Shown piece by piece: positions 1-13,063 of a DNA stretch of 64,000 nucleotides. How positions within the stretch are numbered: position 1 is the stretch's first letter; each line of letters opens with the position of its first letter. The notes beneath the pieces were generated by a model, which was not told the origin of the DNA, did not search any database, and saw only the letters and a program-made list of their open reading frames with translations. The DNA is taken from assembly GCA_028671895.1 (NCBI GenBank), contig CM053796.1:30688860-30752859 (forward strand), in the 5' to 3' direction. The stretch is from Oenanthe sinensis (lineage: Eukaryota > Streptophyta > Magnoliopsida > Apiales > Apiaceae). Position numbers and translations under genes: made by a program.

Positions 1-1411
1 TGCGTCTGACCTGACAACCCACAAGAAGGGTTGGTTGCTGCTGGCCAGCCCCCACGCCATCTCGGCTAGCTCGTCCTTCTCCATGATTGCTAAACTCCCT
101 ACACTGACATAGATAACTGAACGCGGAGCCTGTTTGTCTAGCCATGTTAAACAGTTTGTATCTGGCTCTAGCAAGCTGCTAGATGAGTTTGGAGCTATTA
201 AGTGTAAAGGGCCTATGGCAAAGTATCTGACCGGATATATGTGTTGGAACTGAACTATTTCATCTGGCTCTAGATGGTCAACAGTGTTGCAGATGATTGC
301 TGATGAAGTTCTTGTATTACATATGTTATCCGTAAGGTCTATTGCATCTTGTAAAGTTCCCATATCAGCTGTTGGTATATCTTTAAACCTAAGGAGTGGA
401 AGCCCTGGCACCAAGTCATCCAATGCTGAATCTGTAGTACACAGTTATATTTGATCAATTTTAGTAAATTAGCATCATTGTCAGGGGAACAAATGTTCCT
501 CAAACTCGTTGCCGAATACAAGACAAATTCTCTATACTAAGATCACAAAGAAGAACACATTAAAATCAACTCTTAGTATGTAGATTGACTTAGAACCAGG
601 CCATCAGCACTAAAGGCTAACCCGGACGATCGAGCTTTGAAAATCGAATATTGTCTAAAATTTATTTGTTTTGAAATGTATTTGTAATACTGGGTAGAGG
701 TATAACAAAAACAAATCAACAAGGAAGTATGTTGATTAATGTATCTCGTATCTATGGTCAAGAAAAAAAAACTAGTTTCACCCGACTTGATCTTGGTTTA
801 TTAATGCACTACATTTAATTACTGCATTTAAATAGTTATTTTTTTCAAAGGATATGCACTTATATTTATGTAATTAAATCTACATTGTTTTCCTAAGAAA
901 ATAATCAGACATATTTGAAATACGTACCTTTCCGAGGAATAAAACCTTCTGCTTGTAGCCTAGAGAGGGAATGGTAAGCTAACGCAGAGGAAGCACTACT
1001 CGTACGAAAAATCATGCAGTGAAGCTTGAGATCTTTAGCCACAGTTTCAGAAAAGTACATAAACATGTCATATATAATGCACACAACTTGATTCTCTGGC
1101 TTCAGTTGATTCATTATCTCTGACAAGCCTTTCCTCAGGGGCTCTTCGCAATTCTTGTTAAGAATATTTACAAGGGCAATGATATCCCCTGGTAATATCT
1201 GGTGGTCAGACAAGTTCTCAGGCATTGGCAAAAAGATCAAATCAGGATGGTTAGACGAGTCCGGAGCATTGAAGATAGTGTGTGCAAATATGACTCCGAA
1301 TCCTTTAGAATGAAGGATGTTTCCCAAGTCGAGCATCGGACTGAGGTGTCCTTGAAAAGGACCTGAAACAATTACCACATTAGGCCGTCTCTGTAGTTTT
1401 TGATTTTCCAT
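1..1411 (-). CDS. UGT76-like UDP-glycosyltransferase, partial at window edge (copy A)
   Basis: Family 1 plant glycosyltransferase that transfers a sugar from a UDP-sugar to a small molecule in the cytosol. Exon 1 is 928-1411, starting at an ATG that gives MENQ. Exon 2 begins at 431 and runs off the window start. The intron 432-927 has donor GTACGT and acceptor ACTACAG, and its phase-1 junction makes the conserved Asp-Ser that opens exon 2. Visible motifs are GPFQGHLSPM with the expected catalytic His22, and IIYDMFMYF with Asp115, the partner of the catalytic His. Exon 2 is open through SVIYVSVGSLA to the edge, so the C-terminal PSPG donor box lies outside. Unlike copies C, D and F it has the usual SVGS motif. 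It is the first member of a minus-strand tandem cluster. It looks functional, but completeness cannot be judged. Confidence 0.9.
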
Positions 1412-2419
1412 TTGTTTTATTCAACACCAACACTCACTCAATGCCTGCAATGTTAAGAATTTTGAGATTCTTGTATATGTTGTCGGAACTTGTGTTGATA
1501 CGTACTTTATAATGCAATCACTTGAAACTAGGAAATAAAATGCCTGTTATTTCTATTTAGAAAGATGAAAGATCAAAGTTGGATAATCGTGTCCAGAGAT
1601 TTAAGTTGGACAGTGTGGGGGCAAGAATGGGATAATATGAGGACAAGAATACAGGAGGATAATGGTGAGTTTGAGTTGGGTGTGAAGTCAAGTAGGTAAT
1701 ATTTAATGTCAAACTATAAAGCATGTGAATTTATTGTGGAATGATGCGTATTTTAAATTTTAGTGCTATCTACTTTTTTGGTTTTTAATGAGCTCAGGGG
1801 TTGTTCGGTCCTCTAGGTTGTTGGAATTTTTATTTTCTCTTTAGTTGGTTTATTTGAAGACATACTTTCTAGTTTCTAACAATCCAATGGACAAATCTAA
1901 TATTGCTAAATAAGCTAGTTGAATCTAGACAGTGACAGTGTTAAAGTTGAATTTAAACAGTGACCATCTGACCGAGTATGTTGATACATAAATAAGTAGA
2001 ATTCAGATAATAAGAAGCTTCCATATTACATAATAATTGTTGAGTTTTGTAGTGCTGGTGTGAGAATGAGATTGTAATTTTAGACCTGTAAGTACATTGT
2101 TAACATTGGCTTTCTTGTTTCTTTATATGATATGATGAGATTGTATATAAGAAATGGATTTGGTTTATGTTCTTTAACATCTGTTGTACAATAAATTTGT
2201 ATTTGAAGGTCTCATTCATATATATGTATATATATTGATCCGACATTAAAAGACTAGAGGACGCAGTTCAATCGCCACAGAAATGAGATCTTAGTTTTTG
2301 ATAAAATGAGAAAACACAATGCATCAGAATTGAAGAACAGGTTGAAACGCCAGACTCGAGACAACACTGATGAACTATACTAAACATGAAAATGGAATAC
2401 AGAACTGCTTTTAATGTAT
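1412..2419. other. intergenic stretch between UGT copies A and B
   Basis: About 1 kb of AT-rich DNA that lies where the PSPG-coding half of copy B should be. No UGT homology is visible. The plus strand at 2040-2260 has the feel of a transcript end (T-rich, with an ATAAA-type signal near 2190), but no ORF supports a gene. It may be foreign DNA that replaced the 3' half of copy B. Confidence 0.4.
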
Positions 2420-2469
2420 GCTTACGTAGATGACTGAACGAGGTGCTTACGTAGATGACTGAACGACGT
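2420..2469. repeat. 25-bp perfect-length tandem duplication inside UGT copy B exon 2
   Basis: Two adjacent 25-base copies, each beginning GCTTACGTAGATGACTGAAC, differ at one position near the end. Twenty-five is not a multiple of three, so the duplication shifts the reading frame at the end of the recognisable UGT homology. Confidence 0.9.
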
Positions 2470-3727
2470 GCTTGCTTGTCAAGCCATGCCATGCAATTGC
2501 TAGCTGCTTGTAACAAGCTGGTGAATGAAGGTGGGGCCATTTTATGTATGGGACCTACTGAAAAGAATCTAAGTGGATACTTTTCTTGAACCTGTGACAA
2601 TGCTGTGTGCTCAAGATGTTCGACAGTGTTCCAGATGAGGGCTGATGCATTTCTTGTATTGTTTGTAATAGCTGATATTTCTAATATGTCTTCTATATTT
2701 CCCATATCACCAGTTGCTAAATCCTTAACCACGAGGGGATAAAGCCCAGGAACTAGATCTTGCATCTTTGAATCTGCAATGCATAGTAGGTTTTAATGAC
2801 ACCTATGCAAAATTGACCAGAACAACTGTATAGTAAAAAAGTCACCACTAAAGATATAATTGAATATGGTTGGGTCACTGACATGCTTTTTACAGTAAAA
2901 GTTTTTAAGAAAAAATGTATTACTATCCTACCACATGCTTTGTCCGTCTATAACGGCTCGAAATGTTTAAGATAGATAAGTTTCTGAGTTTCGGAGTTGG
3001 AGATTTTGTTAAAGTTCTGCCTGTTTTGGTCCATGAAGTGTGAAGTGTCCGACATGAGTACAAGAGTAAAATTAAGAGTCCAGATAACATAAATCACTTA
3101 ATATGCCTTGTAATCTCACTTTGTTTCGGAACTACATTCATGTCACAAACTCACAGTTATATGCTGATTGGAATTCTTTTATTTAAGGTGAATGTTATGC
3201 AGTAGTGAATAACGTTACCAAATCTACTAATATTCCAATTTTGGTCAAAACCAAACCTCTGTATTTGGAACACATACCTTGCAGCGGAAAGTAACCTTCT
3301 GCGTGGAGACGCGGGAGGTTCTCATAAGCTGCTGCAGCAGAAGCACCACTTGTCCATAAAATCATGCAAGGAAGCTGCAGTTGATCAGCTACTGCACCAG
3401 AAAAGTACATTATCATATCATATATGATACAACAAATTGGACCGTGTTTCTCGTTTTTATTCATGATTTGAGCCAAGATTTCCCTCAAAGGCGCTTCACA
3501 GTTATTCTTCATTGTAATTATAAGAGTTACATATTTGGTATGGGTAGGAAACTGACTTCAGGGTGATTACAGGGATCAGGAGAGTTGAAGATGGTGTGTG
3601 CTATTATGATGGAGAAACCCTTTGAATGAAGAAGAGTTCCTAACTCAAGCATGGGGCTTAGATGTCCTTGTAATGGAGCTGGAACAAGCACGACCTGAGG
3701 ACATCTCTGTGTTCCTTGGTTTTCCAT
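2420..3727 (-). pseudogene. UGT76-like pseudogene (copy B), frameshifted and lacking the PSPG box
   Basis: Exon 1 spans 3278-3727 (start MENQGTQ, catalytic-type His in PLQGHLSPM), with donor GTATGTG. Exon 2 starts at 2773 after a TTGCAG acceptor. Splice sites and phase match copy A. There are two clear lesions. Near 3520 a deletion of roughly 35 bases, relative to copy A, removes the residues between LPIPN and the NNCEAPLR block and shifts the frame. In exon 2, just after SVIYVS, a 25-base segment is duplicated in tandem (2420-2444 and 2445-2469), and UGT homology then stops. The donor-binding PSPG box is therefore absent and no active enzyme can be made. A TATATATA element at 3763-3771, about 40 bases upstream of the ATG, shows that the promoter region still exists. 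The copy is closest in style to copy A. Confidence 0.85.
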
Positions 3728-3762
3728 CTCTGCTTGTAGTCTGTGTTGTTATGTGTGCAGTG

Positions 3763-3771
3763 TATATATAG
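3763..3771 (-). promoter_or_regulatory. TATA box of UGT copy B
   Basis: TATATATA-type element on the minus strand about 40 bases upstream of the copy B ATG at 3727. The equivalent place in copies D, E and F has TTATATAAG-like elements. Confidence 0.5.
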
Positions 3772-4419
3772 GGAGAATCACCTTCCTTGTAAACACAATA
3801 TTAGCCAAGATGTTAAAGGATTTTGTAAGTTCAGAGTTATTTAATTAAGATTTTGTAAATCCATATAAAAATCTGGTATATATGGTAATTGGTATTGGGT
3901 TAAGATTTTAAAAGTTGTGGCATTTTGTTAGTATTCAATATAGATTTTAAGAAACATATAATAATTGATGTTCAAACCTAATTATTTTTTATAATCTACA
4001 TATAATCTAAGAATATCTGATTGATTTAAGGCTCAAAGGCCTCTGTATAATTCTAATTCTGTTTAGAAGTCATCAAGTAATTTCTTTGTTGGACTGCAAC
4101 TTGACTTTTCACAATCATATAATATTTTTAGCTTTGGATCAAGGCCGCACATATCATATCTTCTTTTAGCCATCTTCTAAAAAATTTGATAATAATAAAG
4201 TTAACTGTATGATATTTATGCGTATTTTTCCTTGATTTTTCAATGACATCCAATAGTAACCTGTAACCATATGTTGTGAGAGGCTATTAATTTTTATTTT
4301 GATAGGGTCAGTACAACTTTGATTGGCTTGAGTATTGCCGCATGTTCCTAGTATTTCGGTGGTACAAGACATAAGCTTGTGACTCTAGGATTATGTTGTT
4401 TTGCTGAGATACAGTTGTA

Positions 4420-5244
4420 TTTTGTTTGGTACTCTGTGGACATAATATATCTTTGGGATTTGAGTTGTGATCATCTGTAAAATCTGTTCATCTTTGCTTG
4501 TACCAATGCAATTGACATGGTCTCGGTACTTTTTATTGTTATATAATATTTTTTTCTAAATACTTCCTTCCTATTGTCGTCTTTGTTGGCCGATACTAGT
4601 TTGTTTTTAGCTTCATTTATTTGCTAAATATTTTTTAATGTCTGTTTCAACAGCCATTGTTCTGCATATTTGTCGTGGTGACCGTTTGATATTATTGTTT
4701 CTAGAAAAACTTCTATTATTCTTTATTCTTTTGAATGATTATTTGTATTTCTTTGTAAAAGTTGATTTAAGATAATATATGGTCCATTCTTGTCATTTAT
4801 TAGATAGCATACTTTATTTTGCTCGGATTGCGAATGTCTTGTACTCGTCTGAATGCTTGAAAGGTATGTGTGACAAAATCAAGTCTGAAGTAAAAGTTCT
4901 CAGAGGAGAATATACCTGTATTGGATGTTATGATTCTGTTATTTAAATAATCTTTGTTTTTATTTGAAAAATATGTCTGTCAAATATTGATTTGGGAAGT
5001 GTTATGATGCAAGAAATTTTTGTGCCCCTGCAGTACTGTCTGTGTAACATGCTAGTTGCTTGAAATAAATATTGGCAGGAATTGTTTCTGATATTACCTT
5101 CTCTTTTGGCAAACAGATGCATGTCTAGATTTGATTTATTATGCCATACTGATAAATATTCAGGTCAGATAAATAAATCAGTTTTTCTGATCTTTGGATT
5201 CTAGATACATAATCTCTTGTTCCTTAGCTTTGATCTCAAGGCAT
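4420..5244. repeat. non-coding duplicated segment downstream of UGT copy C (partner at 30180-31235)
   Basis: This stretch has no gene but is clearly related, in the same order and orientation, to 30180-30840 and about 31190-31235, the DNA downstream of UGT copy F. Shared landmarks include CTAGTTTGTTTTTAGC, GTATTTCTTTGTAAAAG, TACCTGTATTGGATGTTA and CTGATATTACCTTCTCTTT. The repeat unit that made the UGT cluster therefore included more than 0.8 kb of 3' flank. Confidence 0.8.
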
Positions 5245-8200
5245 TCATTTTGGTGAAATATTAACGGTCAAGAGGAACTGTGTCAAGTCATTCAGTGAAT
5301 TATAGGAAGAACCACCCTCAAGTATAGAAACATCAATCATTTGCTTCAATTCAATTGCCCTCTGCCTAATTTCCGCCCCATCTCTGCCCACCATTAATGT
5401 TCTTATGCACCTCTCTATATCCCCTCTCTCCAACACACCATCCAATCCTAGGCCAACTTTCCATACGTACGTAATGTATCTTGCAGTCACCTTCTGGTCA
5501 AAAAACTGTGGACTGCTTATCATAGGGACCCCTTCAGACAGACTCTCCATGGTTGAATTCCAACCACAATGGGTCCAAAACCCTCCTACTGCGCTATGTG
5601 CTAATACCTCCTTTTGTGGGGCCCACTTCAGTACTAAACCTCTTTCTCTAACATGTTCTATAAAACCTCCTGGCAGTACTTCAGTCCAATCCGAGCCACT
5701 AACTGAGCCAGGTCGAATTACCCATAAAAATGGTTGCTCGCTGTTTGCCAGACCCCAAGCTGTCTCCATTAACTCTTTCTCATCACTCATTGCAATGCTC
5801 CCTTTGCTTACATAGAGAACAGATTTAGCTGTTTGATTATTCAGCCATGCAATGCAGCTGGTCTCCTCTTCCAGAAAACTAGTGGACGAAGCTGATGTCA
5901 CTTTGGATAGGGGGCCTATTGCAAATAAAGGAACTTGGAAATGCTTCTGGATCTGGAGCAAGGGTAATTGCTCTAGGCAATCTAAGGTGTTCATAATCAT
6001 AGCTGAAGAGCTTTTGAGCTTGCTTATAATATCAATAAGCTTTAGTGTAACTTCCATCTTTTCTCTGGATACTGGTAGATCCTTAAACCGGAGGGGACTA
6101 AGCTCGGGTACTAGCTCATGCAACATAGAATCTGTAATGGCAGAGGAATAGACTTGGTCATACAGTCCACTATTAATATCTCAAGAAGTGAATTTAAATT
6201 ATGGAATATGTAACTAGATAATTGTGAAAATGAAAGAAATAGAGAAACCACTGGTAACTTGTCATGGGTGAAGCTTCATAAGATTTGCATTTTCTCTTTA
6301 AAGATGCTTGAAAAGTAATATATAAGTCTCAGAATACACCTGTATTAAATTACGAAGGGCAAATGCATATAATGCCCCTGGCTTCTTACTTTCTGTTAAG
6401 AAGCCTATCATGCTCTTCACTTTTACAGGGACCGATGACCCTCTTAAACTCTACCATTTTGTAACATTTAAAACCTTCTTAGAAGCCAATAAATTACACA
6501 CACACAAATAGATGATCGGGAAGAACTGTTGGATGTTTTTCTAGAAAAATATGCCTTTGTTCTTGCTGGATAGAAGATGTCATCCTCCATTAATTAGTCG
6601 CAGAAGTTGCTTAAAAACAAAATTATGATTTCTTCAAAATTCTCAAATAGTATTTAATTTGTACTTTCAAACGCTGAAGTAGAAAGATATAAGTGAAGAT
6701 CAAGAAAATACATTGTAGTGGTACATGAACATGAAATCTGGAAGAGGCTAACTGCTCAAAAAATGTAAGAAAATAAGAAACAAATGTTTAAGGATGATAT
6801 AGAGATCAGGCAGGGTTTGAATGTAATAAAAAAATAGAGTTTAAGGGGTGATATAGACCCATAAATGTGAGGGGCTTTAAAAGGCTTTTGAGGAAAAGTT
6901 CAGAGGCATATTTATGCATTCGGCAAATCACAGAACACGTACATTGGCATTCTCATACAACTGTCTTTGTTTTTCTTCTTGCTTGAGTAACATAAAAGCT
7001 TGATTAACCCGAAGCCACGGATTTATCATCAACAATTGGCCCCTTGTAGTAATAAAACTTGTGTGTAGTCCCATTAAAAAAATGTACAATTTGAGCATCT
7101 CATTCCTTACTAGCACCACAAGAACACTTAATGGCTGGTTACAAAGCCCCAAGTTTACCACGATACTCTTTCAACTTGTGAAAAACAGAACTCTAACTCT
7201 ACATATCATCACCTTCTTCGAGTTTGAACAAATCCCGTTGTACTTCTCAGATCTTATGACCACTAACTGCTGCCAATCTTTCACTCGATTTGTTACAAAT
7301 AGTTTATACTACTATTTACTGCATCAGACAGTGTTCAAGATCCAAGTTATTACCATATAACTCTCTTCCAATGTGTATAATGATGGGCTTTTAATTGGAG
7401 GAACAAATTATCCTTATTCTTGGCAAATAAAGCAATTTGTATAGTTATTTTACGTGTTGCATAATTCTCTGATCCCATTAGCTTTTTGGAAATAATGATC
7501 GGTCAAGGTAGATCGTCGTTGAGTAAAATTGTAAAAACAAGGGGTAAGCAGTGTTCTTGGTAAGTTTGGGGTGAACACTCATTAGAAGTTGGCCGGAGGC
7601 ACTTGACTACTAGATGAGTGAAGAGTGTGCGTAAGAGTAATTTGAAGTGGCGATATTGAAATCACTAAGAATGAATTGATTTTCAGCCAATCAAAGAAGA
7701 AACAAGCCTAGAAAATCAAAAATAGAAAAAACCAAATTGAAAAGAAAAAAATCCCAAGATCGTGAATTGTGGAAGTGAATCGATGAAGAGATACGAACTA
7801 TCAGAGCTCTGATACCATTTTAACATTCTAGTTTATGCAGAAAAAAATGATAGAGATGTATGTATACATGTAAAAAATCCATATACCTTGATGAAGATTA
7901 TTATCTTCTAACATTGTTATAATTAAGTAAATGCCATTTACCTGGAAACATAATGGAACCTTCTGCTAGGAGACGAGGCAGTACGGCATATGCTTGGACA
8001 AAAGCAGCACTGCTAGTTCGCAGAACGATGCTTGGAATCTTGGCATAGTCAGCAACAGTTGCTGCAAAGTACATGAGGGAATCATATATGATTCCAGTTA
8101 CCTGACTATACGGTGTTTGTTTCTTGAGTTCCAAGAACTTGTGCAGTGGTGCATGGCAGTTGAGGTTGATACTCTCTACGTCGCTAATATAATTAGGAGT

Positions 8201-8422
8201 ACCTGATTTGTCAGAATAACGCGTGTTGTCTGATAAGAGTAGAAAGTCGAAATGAGGATGGTTAGAAGGATCAGGAGGATTGAATCTAGTGTGTGCTATT
8301 GTAATGGCAAAGCCCCTGGAATGAAGAACATTTCCAAGCTGAAGCATTGGAGTGGCATGGCCTTGTAGTGGAAATAATACTAGAACCAAATGGTGAGGCC
8401 TTCGATCTTCTTGCTTCTCCAT
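5245..8422 (-). CDS. UGT76-like UDP-glycosyltransferase, complete (copy C)
   Basis: Exon 1 is 7942-8422 and exon 2 is 5245-6131, together 455 residues, the normal UGT length. The 1810-bp intron has donor GTAAAT and acceptor TTACAG with the same phase as the other copies. N-terminal acceptor domain: FPLQGHATPM with catalytic His22, and IIYDSLMYF with Asp114. C-terminal donor domain: 44-residue PSPG box at about residues 330-373, from WAPQKEVLAH through THCGWNS to FFDQ. Trp at box position 22 and Gln at position 44 are typical of UDP-glucose users. Unusual points are SKGS (Lys270) where most UGTs have a hydrophobic residue, and SSPQFFDQ instead of the usual CRPFFGDQ-like end. The acceptor is unknown. 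UGT76 relatives act on hormones and other specialised metabolites. The long intron carries old transposon debris. Confidence 0.92.
7740..7815 (-). mobile_element. possible copia primer-binding-site relic in the copy C intron
   Basis: On the minus strand the sequence TGGTATCAGAGCTC (about 7804-7817) matches the initiator-tRNA-Met primer binding site of Ty1/copia elements. T-rich DNA follows, but no gag frame survives. It suggests a degraded retroelement in the intron. The match is short and could be fortuitous. Confidence 0.35.
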
Positions 8423-9289
8423 CTTCTATCTGCTTTATTAGGTAGCAGAGTTGCCTAATTTGCCAAAACTTGAAATAAAATCTATATATTTCTAGCACTA
8501 CATCGTAGAACCTTATATTAGCCGTATGTGATGTTTTAGAATAATTAAATTGTATAGCCTGCAGGCGTGTAATATTAAATTGTGAATGCTTAACCTATTC
8601 ATCATATCTTTCCATGTTGGATACGTTGATGTCTAGAGTATCTTATGTATCTTATAAGACACAGTTGGCGGAGTAGAATATATGGACTCCATGTACTCTC
8701 TCTTATTTGTGCTAGACTGCAATGTGCTAAAGCCTTTCAATTTAGTTTATAGTCTATACTACACCTTGTCATTTTTTAGCCTGCAGGTTACATACTACCT
8801 GCTGCATGAGCTGCAGAAATGTGTACCTACTGTATGGTTTCAATTTAGTTGCAAAGAAAATATATCAACTGAATGATTATAAACTCCAGTATATATCTTT
8901 CTGATTACAATGAAAAATATTTAAGCAAACAATGTAACTTTAAAAAAAAAAAGAAATAAATCCACTATCCATTCTTCTCATGAAAAAGAGTACAAGTGAG
9001 TAAATATAAGGTCGGTAGAATTTTAAATATTATTTTATGTAATAAAGATTTATTTCTGAAATTTATATTCCAGTTTGAGGAGACGAGTTTGAAATTTTGA
9101 TGGTTGGTGCTTATATGTCTACATTAGTTCCCGTTTGATGAGTCACACTGCCTGGAGTATGATTTTTGGACACCTGATATACTTGTTAGATTATTAATTG
9201 CTTCTATGATGATTGTATTCTCAATTATACGATTTTTATGATTTAAAAATGCTAGTTTAAGGTACTGTTTAAGGTTGATCATACAAGGA
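8423..9289. other. 5' flank of UGT copy C, no gene seen
   Basis: AT-rich flank. Minus-strand TATA-like elements lie at 8482-8488 and 8513-8518, about 60-95 bases upstream of the copy C ATG, and could be its core promoter. Nothing else is recognised. Confidence 0.4.
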
Positions 9290-11883
9290 GATTGGGGTTG
9301 ATTAAGTGATGTATCCACCGGAATTCCACCGTCGGCAATGACCTCCCGGGAGCCGACGGTTGGTTTTGTTGAATGGTTCCCTTGGATTGATTATTGTAAG
9401 ATGTTAATAATGTTTACTTATGCTTGATTTGTTAGTGTATTGATGTGTATTAATTTCGAATTTGTATGCATATTTGGCTTGAGTTCTTGTTTGGGGTTGA
9501 CCAAGTGATGTATAGGACACATAAGTATTGTTAGTTAGTTTTGGTTGATGAAACTTCAAGGTGCATGTCAAAGTTTCTATTGCACTTGCAAATTTTTGAA
9601 TTATACTTTATTTATATTCGAAATTTTCAAGTTATGAAATCTGAAATTTTGTCAATTCATTTGTGTTAAAGTGAAGTTTTATGATTTAATTAGTTTTTAA
9701 TGTTAAGGAAGTGGTTTTGAGATGAAATTTTTATGATATCCAACAGTATATCTGGAAAGTTATACATTAAAAAGATTGTTTTTCATTTTTCTACGAATGT
9801 TTATGTGGACTATGCACAATAGCATGTTAATTTTCATGTTGACTGCTCTGTTTTCCTCCACTGTTTTGGGTCAGTCATAACCTGCTCTGCTCTGGGAAGT
9901 ATCTTTCTGATGGAATTGTTCTACTTATTATCTAGTTTATTTAGGCGCTGACCTGTGTCATTTGAGTATACAATTAAAGAGTTATGAAAGTTTTAGTAAA
10001 AGTGGGGCAACGCAGAATTTTTTTCTCTAAAGGAAAATTGTTTCAGTTTGTTTAATATGATAATAGAATATTTTTGCTTTAAAATTTTTGTGGAAGATTG
10101 GAATGATATCGGAAAAGTTTATACTAAAAGGATTATTTTTCATTTTATTAAAAATATTTTACTATGCTTAGCGCAACAACTTTTTCGAGTGTAAGTTTAC
10201 CTATAAGAGTCAAGTGTGGATATCTTATAATTGTTTTATGTGTTTAACTGTTAAGTGCTGATTGTTTACGTGTCAAGTATATATGTATTAATTGGTGTGT
10301 ATATTTGAGTTAAGGTAAGAATAATATATGTTATATGAATGGTATTCCATGATTATCGAAAGGGTAGATTAGTGCTAGACGTTCAAGGTGAACGTCGATT
10401 GATTATAAAAGATACTGAAGTAGTGTCTTTTATATTTTATATATGTAGATTTGAAGGACGAGGATGTAAAGACTATTAAGGGAAATGCTAAGGTAGAAAT
10501 CTCGTGAAGTAGGTTTCACATGAGAGTTTGGAAAGCGTATCTAAGGCAAGTAACTTCTAAACCCTTTTTGTATACCCTACTTTGTATATACCTTGTTGAA
10601 CCTATGCAAGTATTCAATTCTTGATTCATGTTATTTCCTTACCAAAGCTTCTCGTTATCCATCTAATATACCATGCTTATCTTAATTGCTTTAACTATAA
10701 CTTGCATGTTTTAAATTAGAATCTTTAATCCTTTAACACTTTTAATCCCTATCACCTATCACTGTTGATAACTTGAACCTTTGACACCCTAAATGATTCC
10801 CTGTCGTCACAAAACTTTATTTCTTTACTATTAAATTTTTATACAAGTTTTCAAAACAAACCAAAAGATTTGTCTTGCCTTGTTTTCATTACCAAAGTTT
10901 TGAAATTGTTTTATTGCCCTGAATGGGATAAAAGACTTATTTGAAAGAAAGTGTTTTCTGAAATGAAATGATTTCAAGCAAAGGATTTTGAAAAGATTCA
11001 TAAAGAATGTTTTGATAAATTGTTTAGGAATTTCGATTTATGGTTTCTACATATTCCTGGGAGAGCATAAGAGGCCGAGACGCCAGAGGCCGAGATGCCG
11101 GTCCAACACTTTTATTTATTTAGTGTCGTAGTCCAGCATTATTAAAGGCCAGAGTATGCCTAATTGGGAACCCGATTTTCAAAGTCCAGATGGACCTTGT
11201 GTCCGGTATGGGGGCATTACGTGGCTGATCACCTATATTGTCTGTTGCATTGGTGGCAAAACTCCAATCAAACTGTTACTTTTAAGAAAAGTTTACTTTT
11301 ACAGAAATGAAATCAGTTTACCATTCGAACCGAAAAGTTTCTTTAAAGTTATAACTGTTCTTACTGCTCTTTTTGTGTGAACCTTTATTATTGTTATTGT
11401 TGATACCATTGTTTATAAACTATGAATTCAGTTGCACGCAGAATCATTGTTGTACACTTATAGTTACTTGCTGAGCATTGTTAGCTCATTCTTGCTATTA
11501 TTTTCCTTAACCCTTTTCAAGATGGTCAGGCTTAAGCAAGCAACCATGAAGACTAATCAGTATGGCCCTCCTCGATATGTTTTTGGCAGGGTAGCTCAGG
11601 TAGGATTCCGGTAGTTAATGATAGGAGAAGCCAGATCTTTGTAAGATGAATTGTAAAAGAGAGTTGTAATATTTAGAGAGTTTTGAATGTAGATTTCAGT
11701 TGTATTAATTTTGATTTGTTTAGTTAATTCTTGTTTCATTATACCATTACCTGTTAAAGATCCAGGTTAGTGTTCGGGGTTGTATTTCTATATATTTTTA
11801 TATTAATGTTTTTAGGGTGTTTGCATTTAGAGTTGTTTAGTGACTCTCCGATCTAGACCCGGGATAATTAGGAGAGCGTCACA
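9290..11883 (-). repeat. probable LTR or solo-LTR relic, Ty3/gypsy-like
   Basis: The minus strand starting at 11883 reads TGTGACGCTCTCC, a start typical of plant Ty3/gypsy LTRs, followed by a GC-richer leader (CCCGGG near 11860) and about 2 kb of low-coding DNA. The block contains internal direct repeats: ATGATATC...AAAAGTTATAC-like segments near 9730 and 10100, and TTGGGGTTGA...AAGTGATGTAT at 9291 and 9493. No gag or pol frame is present. I could not find a matching target duplication or the exact far end, so the left boundary is a guess. Confidence 0.4.
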
Positions 11884-13063
11884 GTAAATATTCACCAAAA
11901 TTCACTATAGGTTATCAGCCTAATAATGATCCTCTCATTGCCTGCACTGTAAAAGATCCACCGACGACCGACCCATATAGCCATTAAGGCAATTAAGTTA
12001 CAGGTCCCCCCCGACCCATAACAGTCACTTGGGCTAATAAAATATACAGTACTTCACTACTCAGTTGACTTCCAACTGCATTACAAAATAAACATAGCTC
12101 CAAGTTGAACTCGTGTCTGAAAACGAACTCATAAATCTTGAACAAAGATAATAAGATTTATAACAAAGAAGACTGTATAATTATTTCAAATGACCCCCTG
12201 TATCAATATAGGATCAAGCAAGACTTGTAAAACTCCGAAATAACTGTATACAAGGTTTACAACAAATCATTGAATGTTTAGCGCAAGAAAGAAGCTCGAC
12301 TAGAGTTTATATAATGATGAGGAGAAGATAATACAGTAACCAAGAATTCTGAACATATGAAACTCAGCACACGAATTCATATTCCCGGAAAACTTTGGAA
12401 GAATGAAAGGGAAGAATTAACTTTGAAGTTCCAAACTGAAGCATAAATGGAGCGGAAACACATTCACAGTGAAAGAGAGAAAACGGAAACGATTGTGTAC
12501 TTGGCACGAATGATATGATAAGCAAAGGAAGTGATATTATATTTGTAGATGAAATATAAATTCATTGTAGATAGACGAATAACAATAACTTCATAAGCAA
12601 TTCATGATATACTGGAAAAAGAATTTTAGACGAATTACCTCCTTAATTAGTTAATGATGATTTGATAATACGTTCATCGAACCTTCATCGCTTCGAATTT
12701 CTATTGAGAAAATATCCTCATCATATACTTTATAGACTGCCAAATTTCAACTTATCTTTAGTTCAAAACAAATTGAAAATAAAATTATAGAAGAACATCC
12801 CTTGGTTCAAGCATTTTATGCATACAGACTTTGTTGTCCATGTTTTCATTTTAGTGCAACAATAATATCTAATAAACATATATGCAGTATCTATAACCTG
12901 ATACTGATCTGTTTATTTTGATACTGACACAAGTCACCACGTGTGGCACGACTCCGCTAAGGGTTGAACCATAATGTGCGCTACGTTTCTGAGAAAGAGA
13001 CGAGGGATATCCTTTATACTACAATGCTAGGAATTATCGCCTAGATTTTATTCAGAAGAACTT
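11884..13063. other. downstream flank of UGT copy D, no gene seen
   Basis: AT-rich, with no supported ORF. The part at 12826-12910 resembles 30880-30950 near copy F (shared TAGTGCAACAA...CAGTATCTA), another hint of duplicated 3' flank. A CACGTG G-box-type hexamer sits near 12940. Confidence 0.4.

Noticed and set aside
5405..5815. Plus-strand ORF antisense to UGT exon 2 (also 13173-13655 and 31519-31779)
   Set aside because: These are shadows of the conserved UGT coding sequence on the other strand.
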